From Enterovibrio baiacu (lineage in GTDB: Bacteria; Pseudomonadota; Gammaproteobacteria; Enterobacterales; Vibrionaceae), in assembly GCF_004120195.1 (NCBI RefSeq), contig NZ_SCHN01000005.1, forward strand, positions 310,001 through 374,000: 64,000 nucleotides of DNA. The letters are read 5' to 3'. This document shows positions 52,638 through 61,100 of this stretch, one piece after another; the first letter of the stretch is position 1; the number at the start of each line of letters is the position of its first letter. Made by a program: the position numbers and the translations under genes. The notes under the pieces were generated by a model. The model ran no database searches, was not told where the DNA came from, and was given only the letters and a program-made list of their open reading frames with translations.

Positions 52638-54367
52638 GTGTACCTTTCCTGGTTATCTGCGTTGATCACGACAAGCTCGTGAAACGAATTGATGCTGGCG
52701 TACAGCGAGAAAAATCGGCTTAATACTGTGCCGAATAGGTAGAGTTCGCCTTCGGAGCCAAACGCGGATTGCGCCAACGTGATTTCAGAACGCAAACCGC
52801 GAACCGGTAAGCCTCGGATCAGCTTTTCAATCGGTGCAGATTGAATGTCGACAATGCCGTCTAGTCGATGACGAGAAACACGCTCAGCTTGGCGATCAAC
52901 CAAGGCGCGGAAATCGTATGCGCGAAGCACTGACGACAACGCATCTTTGGATAACAACGACAGGTAGTTAAGCGACAGGTTGGAAATCAACGTCCAAAGC
53001 AAGGTGCCATCAAGCATGGGGCGCATAGGTGCTGTTGGCTCGGTCAAATTGCCAAACTTGGCATACGCAGGCGAGGTGTCGGTCGGCACACAGATGTCGC
53101 CTTTTCCAAGCTCCAATGGAAGTTGGCGGTTCGTGCAGGTCAACGTCAGCGATATCGCTTCGCTAAACCCTGTGCACTCCGTTTCATCGCTGCGCACAAA
53201 TGAAATGTGGTGATCAAAGCCATCACTGTGAATGCTGTCTCGAACACGCACGCGGTAATACAAGGCTTTGCGATCTCTCGCGCGTTCGATTTCATGTTGG
53301 AAGCTCTCGAATGGCGTGTAATTTCTTATTTGCCCACGAATACGCCCGACATTGTTTTCTTGCCACCCTTGCACTTGATCGACACTGAACACCTCATAAT
53401 GCGAGGCATAACGACTGGATGGAGTCACTTTGTATTCGGTGCTTTTCCCGGTGAGATCAATCGGATCTGCATCATGGGTAAAGAGGTTGATAACCGGTAC
53501 ACAATACAGCTCAAAGCTGTCTTCTTTTACACGTACATCCGGCGGCAATGTTTTCGAAAAGCTAAAACGCAATGTGAAATCACCCGTGGCTTTAGGCGGA
53601 ATGTACTTACCTAAATCTTTCACCTCGAAGAACAAGAAGGCTTCAGGAAATGACAGATACTCCTGAAGAATACGATAGCCTTCGTAGACGTTTTTCGGGT
53701 AAGGAAGAATGGCGTCTTCAGATTCGAAGCCCACCGCGCGAAAACTGTTTTTTGGCAAGGTAACGACTTGGTCACCGACCAGTATTTCGACTTTATCGAG
53801 GTAGTGACTCAACCAGAGATACAACATCTCTGCGCTGTAAGTTTCACCACCCAAGAAAAAGCGTAACGATTTTAATCCGATTTGACCGGCACTTTGGTCG
53901 CCCAAAATCGTCATGTCGACGTCGACCAAGGACGCTTCACGGGTGTGCACGGTACTCACGCTGTTGCGACGCAGTGGGTATACCTCTGTGTCTCGACAGG
54001 TACTGAAATGACAAACCGTACCAAAGACAGGATTCGCATCGAGCTGCGTGCCTTTTTCGACCGTTTGCCCGTAGGTGATCGCCTTTTCATCAGGCGAGAA
54101 CTGAACAATGCTGATGCTCGGCACGGGACGGAGATAGTTCGGCCACAGCATATTGATGATGGAATGCGTTAGCTCAGGAAACTCGTCTTCCACTTTTTCG
54201 CGAAGCCGTCCCGTCAGAAACGCAAAACCCTCAAGCAAACGCTCGACATCCGGGTCTGTGTTTCGACTGTTTAAAAAACGGGCAAGCTGCGGATAGACTT
54301 CCGTAAACTCGAGTCCTTGCTCTCTTAGGAAAGCAAGCTCATCCCTGAAATATCGATTCCTTGACAC
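52601..54367 (-). CDS. tssF: T6SS baseplate wedge protein TssF (VasA)
   Basis: A 588-residue protein that begins with GTG at 54367, right after the tssE TAA (TAAGTG). The conserved opening 'YFRDELAFLREQGLEFTEVYPQLARFL' followed by 'DPDVERLLEGFAFLTGRLREKVEDEFPELTHSI' type sequence is diagnostic (quoted in part: PDVERLLEGFAFLTGRL). Further support is 'LRPVPSISIVQFSP' and the C-terminal 'GSEGELYLFGTVLSRFFSLYASINSFHEL'. Two TssF per TssG build each wedge. Length is normal. Confidence 0.95.
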   Translation of the reverse strand: MSRNRYFRDELAFLREQGLEFTEVYPQLARFLNSRNTDPDVERLLEGFAFLTGRLREKVEDEFPELTHSIINMLWPNYLRPVPSISIVQFSPDEKAITYGQTVEKGTQLDANPVFGTVCHFSTCRDTEVYPLRRNSVSTVHTREASLVDVDMTILGDQSAGQIGLKSLRFFLGGETYSAEMLYLWLSHYLDKVEILVGDQVVTLPKNSFRAVGFESEDAILPYPKNVYEGYRILQEYLSFPEAFLFFEVKDLGKYIPPKATGDFTLRFSFSKTLPPDVRVKEDSFELYCVPVINLFTHDADPIDLTGKSTEYKVTPSSRYASHYEVFSVDQVQGWQENNVGRIRGQIRNYTPFESFQHEIERARDRKALYYRVRVRDSIHSDGFDHHISFVRSDETECTGFSEAISLTLTCTNRQLPLELGKGDICVPTDTSPAYAKFGNLTEPTAPMRPMLDGTLLWTLISNLSLNYLSLLSKDALSSVLRAYDFRALVDRQAERVSRHRLDGIVDIQSAPIEKLIRGLPVRGLRSEITLAQSAFGSEGELYLFGTVLSRFFSLYASINSFHELVVINADNQERYTWGIQNGQQPLI

Positions 54368-54805
54368 TTATACGACTCTGTATTTTCGATTGCTATCTAA
54401 AAGCAGATCAATCTGGAATTTGCGGTGAAGCGCACCCACATTGACCGACGCGACGATCTGGAACCGCAAGTTAAGCGGTGACCCGTTATCAGGCTGAACA
54501 ATGATGTCCATGTTCTTGAGACGGGGTTCATAGGTTTGCAAGCAATGCCGGATTGCACGACGGATTTGCACAGCAAGATCGTGAGAACTTAGCGATGCAT
54601 CGTTGAAGTCGATAAGGCCTAATTCGGGCGCACTGAGGGATTCCCCAATGCGCGCGTTAAGCAGGTTCGACACATTGTGTTTCAACGACTCAAACACGTC
54701 GGCCGGATCGGGCCCTTGTGTCACAGAGCGTTTTGGAGCGTCAGTTTCTAACCGTTGAAAGAAACTGACGCCATACGCACTGTCTTCTGCGTCAGGAAGT
54801 GCCAT
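54368..54805 (-). CDS. tssE: T6SS gp25-like baseplate protein TssE
   Basis: A 145-residue gp25-family protein. 'VFESLKHNVSNLLNARIGESLSAPELGLIDF' and 'IRRAIRHCLQTYEPRL' carry the standard lysozyme-like core, in which the N-A-R-x-G motif and the late E-P-R-L motif stand out. It links the wedge to the first sheath ring. The gene is separated from tssC by one base only (TAATAGATG region), with the start codon just beyond two stop codons. It is the T6SS counterpart of the eCIS gp25 gene at 11466. Confidence 0.93.
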   Translation of the reverse strand: MALPDAEDSAYGVSFFQRLETDAPKRSVTQGPDPADVFESLKHNVSNLLNARIGESLSAPELGLIDFNDASLSSHDLAVQIRRAIRHCLQTYEPRLKNMDIIVQPDNGSPLNLRFQIVASVNVGALHRKFQIDLLLDSNRKYRVV

Positions 54806-54808
54806 CTA

Positions 54809-56284
54809 TTAGGCCTGATCCAGACGCCCTACGAGTGACAACTCAAAGTTGGCACCCATGTACTTGAAGTGTGGACGGACTGCCAGTGACACCTGGTACC
54901 AACCTGGATCACCCTCAACATCACTCACTTCAACCTTCGCTGCGCGAAGTGGACGACGGCTACGAACATCTGCCGGCGGGTTCTCCTGATCTGCAACATA
55001 CTGACGGATCCACGTGTTCAGCTCGCGCTCAAGATCTTGACGCTCTTTCCAAGAACCGATCTGCTCACGCTGTAGCACTTTGATGTAGTGCGCCAAACGG
55101 TTGATGATCATCATGTAAGGCAGTTGCGTACCCAACTTGTAGTTGGTTTCCGCTTCTTTACCTTCTTTGGTGTTCGGGAACACTTTTGGTTTTTGAATCG
55201 AGTTCGCAGAGAAGAATGCCGCGTTGTCACTGCCTTTACGCATGGTCAACGAGATGAAACCTTCTTCCGCCAATTCGAATTCTTTACGGTCAGTGATCAA
55301 CACTTCTGTCGGGATCTTCGCTTGCAGCGCACCCAAAGATTCGAACAAGTGAACAGGCAGATCTTCAATCGCACCACCGCTTTGAGGACCGATAATGTTC
55401 GGGCACCAACGGTACTTCGCGAAGCTCTCCGTCAAACGTGATGCCAATGCAAACGCAGTGTTACCCCATAGGTAGCTTTCGTGTGAATCGCTAACGTTTT
55501 CACGGTAGTTGAATGATGTGATTGGGTTTTCAACTGGGTCGTAAGGAACACGCAGTAGGAAACGTGGCGCAGTCAAACCTAGGTAGCGAGCATCTTCAGA
55601 TTCACGCAGCGCACGCCACTTGGTGTAACGCGGGCTCTCGAACGTAGCAGCAACGTCTTTTAGGTTTGGCAACTCTTCGAATGAATCGATACCGAAGAAC
55701 TCTGGCGCAACCGATGAAAGGAACGGTGCGTGAGCCATTGCACCTACCGCACCAACATACTGAAGAAGCTTCATGTCAGGGGTAGACGGCGTGAATGCGT
55801 AGTTACCAACCAGCGCTCCAACAGGCTCGCCACCAAACTGACCATAGCCAGCAGAGTAGACGTGCTTGTAAAGACCAGCTTGTGTGGTTTCCGGCGCGAA
55901 TTCGAAGTCGTCAAGTAGCTCTTGCTTCGTTGCATGAAGTACTTCGACTTTGATGTTTTCACGGAAATCAGTGCGGTCAACAAGCAGTTTCAAACCACGC
56001 CAAGAAGATTCCATTTCTTGCACAGGCGCGCTGTGAAGAATTTCATCCATCTGTGAACTGATCTTTTTGTCCAGCTCAACCAGCATTTGGTCAACCAATG
56101 CTTTGTTGACGGGCTCTTGATCTTGGTCAGAGCCGATAAGGTTTTCAATGAAAGCTGCCACGCCTTTCTTGGCAATGTCATAGCCTTCTTCGCTCGGAGC
56201 CATGCGGGTTTGCGCCATGATGTCGTCGAGCAGACTACCTGTGGCGTAATCCGCGCTTTCGGGCGCTTTCTCTGTTACGGACAT
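54809..56284 (-). CDS. tssC: T6SS large sheath protein TssC (VipB)
   Basis: A 491-residue protein; ATG at 56284 (MSVTEK) follows AAAAGGA. Diagnostic segments include 'EMESSWRGLKLLVDRTDF' (about 85-102), 'GEPVGALVGNYAFTPS', 'LRVPYDPVENPITSFNYRE', 'YLWGNTAFALASRLTESFAKYRWCPNIIGP' and 'YMMIINRLAHYIKVLQRE'. It forms the contractile sheath with TssB and is cut free by ClpV. Codon use is even and strongly biased, as expected for a highly made protein. Confidence 0.97.
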   Translation of the reverse strand: MSVTEKAPESADYATGSLLDDIMAQTRMAPSEEGYDIAKKGVAAFIENLIGSDQDQEPVNKALVDQMLVELDKKISSQMDEILHSAPVQEMESSWRGLKLLVDRTDFRENIKVEVLHATKQELLDDFEFAPETTQAGLYKHVYSAGYGQFGGEPVGALVGNYAFTPSTPDMKLLQYVGAVGAMAHAPFLSSVAPEFFGIDSFEELPNLKDVAATFESPRYTKWRALRESEDARYLGLTAPRFLLRVPYDPVENPITSFNYRENVSDSHESYLWGNTAFALASRLTESFAKYRWCPNIIGPQSGGAIEDLPVHLFESLGALQAKIPTEVLITDRKEFELAEEGFISLTMRKGSDNAAFFSANSIQKPKVFPNTKEGKEAETNYKLGTQLPYMMIINRLAHYIKVLQREQIGSWKERQDLERELNTWIRQYVADQENPPADVRSRRPLRAAKVEVSDVEGDPGWYQVSLAVRPHFKYMGANFELSLVGRLDQA

Positions 56285-56314
56285 TAACAAAATCCTTTTC
56301 TCTTTCTTCGTGGG

Positions 56315-56827
56315 TTATGCGTCGTCTGCGGGTTGCTCTTCAGCACCCACGAGATCGAGTTCAGCAAGAAGTTTCTCGCGTGACTCTTCAGAAGCCAGAA
56401 GCTCCTGTAGACGAGCACGGAAGGCAGGGATATTGCCAAGTGGGCCTTTTAGCGCCACGAGTGCTTCACGAAGTTCAACAAGTTTGTTGAGCTCAGGCAC
56501 TTGGCTGGCAATGGAATCTGGTGAGAAATCAGCCAGAGATTTGAATGAAAGCTCAACAGGAAGCTCTTGACCTTCCTCTTCAGTCATTACATTCGGCACA
56601 GACGTGGATACGGAAAGGTTGCTTTCGCGCATTACCGACGTGAAGTTGTTTTTGTCTACCGAGACCGCTTCGCGCTCTTCGATAGAGGTGTCTTCTGGGT
56701 GACCTTTAAAGTCGCCTAGAACCACAAGTTTCAACGGAAGTTCAATTTCCGCTTGGGCGTCGCCTGTGGCAGGAACGTATTTAATATTGATACGTTCTTT
56801 AGGCGCTACACTTCCCTCTTTCGCCAT
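56315..56827 (-). CDS. tssB: T6SS small sheath protein TssB (VipA)
   Basis: A 170-residue protein; ATG at 56827 (MAKEGSVAPKERIN) has AAAGGAG upstream, whereas the longer upstream frame has no such site. 'INIKYVPATGDAQAEIELPLKLVVLGDF' (in parts: V.Y....G......LPLK..V.GDF) and 'LSFKSLADFSPDSIASQVPEL' are signature sequences. It is the first gene of the T6SS operon. The C-terminal helix ending in an acidic tail (EEQPADDA) is normal. Confidence 0.96.
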   Translation of the reverse strand: MAKEGSVAPKERINIKYVPATGDAQAEIELPLKLVVLGDFKGHPEDTSIEEREAVSVDKNNFTSVMRESNLSVSTSVPNVMTEEEGQELPVELSFKSLADFSPDSIASQVPELNKLVELREALVALKGPLGNIPAFRARLQELLASEESREKLLAELDLVGAEEQPADDA

Positions 56828-57820
56828 TTTTTCGCTCTCCTTTCGTTCATTCGCTAGAATTTTCACCGGGTGGTGAGACAGACCGAACTAAAAATTACAA
56901 AATGCTGTTCCAAACCCACCACGGGTTTTAAAAGCAGCGAGATCAACAACACGCAAAGCATTCGCAATTACATTGGCAAAAAATGCAGACACGTGCTCGA
57001 TGAAAATAAATTCACTTAAATTGAATCAAAATAAATATCAAGTCGCCCATTAAGAAATGAGCAGAATGTATACAGCAGAGGGACTACTTGGAGGGAAAAA
57101 TGCCTAAATTAAAAAGCTGTTGTCATAAAATAATTGATGAATTCAAAAAACCAAATTAGGTAAACATCCTACTTCAATTTCAAAACTCGCAACAATGAGA
57201 CACTAACCTGTTCAATTTATGGAATTTTGCTTGATACCACCTTAGAACCTTGCCAACCTTAAACTTACTAAATGAAGCAAAAACAAAAAATTATAATTAT
57301 TTTAAACGTATCTTTGCACGTCATATCTATTAGAGAAACCTTATAGAGACTTGAAAGTGTCTCGCAGCTATCGCTGTCAACATAGGCATTCATTATATGG
57401 TTGTATAATGTGACAAACCCATCGCATACCACAAGTATTAATGAACTATTTTCTGTGCACGAAATTCAATTTTAAAATGTTAGTCACGCTTTATTACGTA
57501 GCGTCCATTCTTCTCAAATAAGAGACCAGTCACACCGAGTCTCAATAAAGATAAGAATAAGACACGCGGAATTTAAGGGCTTAAAACATTCCATTGGAAC
57601 AGTACTTTTAAACAGCTTATTAAATTTAATGCATAATAAATTCAGACATCTATGAGAATTTAGTAAACACTGCAAGATTTCAGATACATTGTATGGTTTT
57701 TTTACAAGCAGCCAATTTAATATGCCGGATGTGAATATTAATATCCGGTACCAATGAAAATTACACGATGGACTCCCAAACTCCACATCTCACTTTTAGA
57801 GCACTTTTTTGGAGGTGCGC
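56828..57820. other. Long A+T-rich intergenic region upstream of the T6SS operon
   Basis: Nearly 1 kb without a convincing gene. It should contain the tssB promoter (minus strand). A 90-codon minus-strand frame at 57514-57786 has a Cys/Phe/Asn-rich, implausible product and no clear ribosome site. The base composition is much richer in A+T than the flanking genes, which could mean long regulatory sequence, a lost gene or an insertion scar. Confidence 0.65.
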
Positions 57821-57871
57821 ATGGCGATAAAACAAGCCAAGCGCTCTCAGCCTGCCATTATTGCCATTTGA
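57821..57871 (+). other. Mini-ORF (16 codons) with strong ribosome site
   Basis: ATG at 57821 is preceded by GGAGG at ideal spacing, and the frame reads MAIKQAKRSQPAIIAI then TGA. It might be a leader peptide, or the remains of a decayed gene. It lies about 270 nt before the acfD-like gene on the same strand. Confidence 0.3.
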
Positions 57872-58138
57872 AATCGTAGATCACATACGAGGCACATCCA
57901 CACAACAAGCAGTCAAAGCCGTAACCCACTCTTTTGTAACAAGTAAAATCTAATTCTGACAAAAAATCACATATTCATTCATTGACATGTTTATTGCTTC
58001 AGCTTCTGGAGGTATTCACTGGTCAACCTCCTAATTTTGCAGTAAAACAGCGCGCATTTTCTTTTCATATGCACTTAGTTTTCTCTATTAATGATGTTCC
58101 TTCGCTGTTGTTGCGAATGGAAAGGACATAGACCGAAT

Positions 58139-61100
58139 ATGAACAATAAAAAACTCCTCTATGTGTTGATAGCGGCCGCGCTCTCCGGCTGCAACAATGA
58201 TGACTTCGTAGTACTTCCCGAACCAGAAATCCACGAGCCAGCGGAGCCGGGGGTTGGCCCTAACGGATTACCCGATATTGGCGTTCATGATCCCGCTGCA
58301 CCCGATGAGGGCCCTGATGGGCTGCCTGATATTGGCGTTGACAACCCTGACTTTCCCGCGGAGCCCGGTGAAGGCCCAGACGGTTTGCCTGATATTAGCG
58401 TTCATGATCCCGCTGCACCCGATGAGGGCCCCGATGGGCTGCCTGATATCAGTGTTGAGGACTCCCCTATCCCTGCTACATTTTCGCTCGATAACAACCT
58501 CATTTTCGGCGACTCAGTAACTTGTAATGAGCAACCGGCCAACGCTTTCGAATTTGAACAAAGAGAATCTGTTTCGTGTCATGTTGAAGGTCTCACGCTC
58601 GCAACCTTTAGCAGAGTGTTTGACACGCCTGAAAGACAGCAGAATGCTGAAGTAACCCGTCACAAGCTGACTTTGTCTGATGCTGACGAATTCACCGACA
58701 ACCCTGACATGGCAACCAATGCGCTTGCACTTGTTCGCTCAGTCGCGGTATCACACGAAAAACACATCGATTTTGATTTCACCACATCACAAGCAAAACT
58801 GGATTTCATTGCCACATACAGCAATGACCTCGACATGGATCCAGAGGCATTTAAGAAGCTGATTGAAGAAGCACCTGCAGAAGAAAACCTCGCAGATAAA
58901 CTGCCAAGCACCCACGTTCCAGATATCAAACCAGAAGTCACCCCTGGCACTTCTGTTGACCTTAACGCGGGATTTGTTTCTGCCGATGCCGAATCGGCTT
59001 ACCAATACACGCCGAAAGAAGCCATTCTGTCGAAAGCGATAATCACCGATTCATTGGGTACACCTGTTAAGGGATTGGCGTACTTCAGTAAATCTTCGCG
59101 CGGAAAAACGGACGAAAACGGCGAGTTTGAATTTGTGTGGGGCGAATCGATCTCCTTTGGTATCGACACCTTTGAACTGGGTAGCGTCCGCGGTAACCAA
59201 ACCGCATTCAAATTGTTCGATCTCGGAGCAGAACAACGCGGGCGCAATGCTGAAGCGCTTGTTCATCGTTATGGCAAGGCTGAACAAAACCGTCTTGAAA
59301 TAACAGATACCGTTGAACGCGTTTTTGCTCAGTACCCGAACGTGATTAATGAAGTCATCTCGCTGTCATTGAGTGATAAAGATACAAAATTAGAAATTGG
59401 CGGCGGTGAAACCAAGATTGTACCCGCTGAGTTTGCAAAGCAATTCTCTGAAGGGCTTGCAGCCGATGTTGATGCCGCCATATGTAATGGTAGCTGCGGC
59501 AATGCATCAACCTTCGCATCTAGCAACGATACACGCGTCGCCTCTAACGATTTGGCAAACATCCAAGCTGACATCAACAAGCTTTGGGGTATCAATGGTG
59601 AGGAAAAGAACGGCTGGAAGCCCGTTGATGCGTTTCACGTGTTTGCAGATGCAACCAACTTCTATGGCAGTGTTGGCGCTGCACGCGGCCAAGCTGCGGT
59701 GAACGTATCTAACCGTGCCATCCCTGTCATGATGGCACGAAACGACAATAACTATTGGATCTCCTTCGGCGAATACAAGGCCTATGACGAAGGCGACTTG
59801 GCGTATATTACTGAGAAACCTTCTGCACAAATCGTCGATAAAGTCGGTGGTTCAACCGCTACCTATGGCCTGCCGTTTGCGAGCCTTGGCCAGATTGGGG
59901 CGGGGAAAATCATGGTAGTGGGTAACGCCCGTTACAACTCTATTTTGGTGTGTCCAACCAATTACTCATGGAACAACGCTGTTAACAACAGCGAAGGATG
60001 TATTGGTCGCGAAGACAGCAACGACATGAAGCATTTCTTCAGCAATGTCATTCGCTTCCTCACAAACCGGATTGATGGCGAAACCATCAATGTCGCGACA
60101 AACATTCCCTATGTGTATTTTGCAAAAGCGGGTCAATGGGCCGGCAACCAAGCAGACTACATCATCTCTGACGAATTCATGGTAAATACCCGCCAGGAAA
60201 GTCATTTTGACAACATCGATCCCGTTGATACCCCATTGCTCATCATCAACGGATTTGAATACAAATTTGGTGACGGAAGCCACTACACCCTTCCACACAG
60301 CGCCAATTTGGACAAACCAAAACTCACTCAAAACAACGTCAATGCCCTGATCGAATACACGCGTAAAGGCGGCAGTATTCTGGTCATGGAAACCGTGACC
60401 GACACCAACAACGCAGGTGAGCTAGGTCGTTTGCTGGATGCCGCTGGCATTGCATTTGGTATGGGCGGCTCTGTAGTACCAACCGGAAACGGTCCGAACG
60501 ACGGCTATGCCGATCGCGTGCGCTCAAATCGTGAGCATGGGCTGTGGATCATTGAACGTTACCCGACCGTTGCTGAAGGCGAAGGCACATCCCCAAAACT
60601 GCCTTACAACATCGATGAAAACACCGGCGAAGTCACGTGGGATCACATCCTTGAAGGCAAACCGGATAAAGCCCCTAAGCTAGAAACCGCGAGTTACGCA
60701 GGCTTTGACCATGAAGGCAAACCCGCGACACTGAAAGCCTTTATCCGAGAGGAAGATCATTTCAAAAAGAACGATAAAGGCGAATGGATTCTCGATAGCA
60801 ACGGTAAACCAAGCATCGACACTGAATCGTTAGAAGCGGCAAAACAAGCACTTCTCAATGAGTTTGCCGTTGATGTGGACGGCGAACTGACACAGACATA
60901 TCAAGAATGTTTGCGCGCTGATTACCATTATGAAATCAACTGCCTTGAGTATCGCCCAGGCAACGGTATTCCACTAACAGGCGGTATGTCTCGCCCTATC
61001 TATACCAAGCTGAAGCTCGGTAGCGAAGAAGCCAAAGCGATGATCAAAGCGGCAGATCTTGGCACCAATATCGAGCGCTTGTATCAACACGAAACCTACT

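Noticed and set aside
56970-56990. TTGGCAAAAAATGCA as a sigma-54 promoter upstream of tssB
   Set aside because: It is on the plus strand, and the GG and GC elements are 10 nt apart start to start; the consensus requires 12.
57514-57786. A 90-codon minus-strand frame in the A+T-rich gap
   Set aside because: Composition is unlike that of neighbouring genes, no clear ribosome site is visible, and the product matches nothing recognisable.
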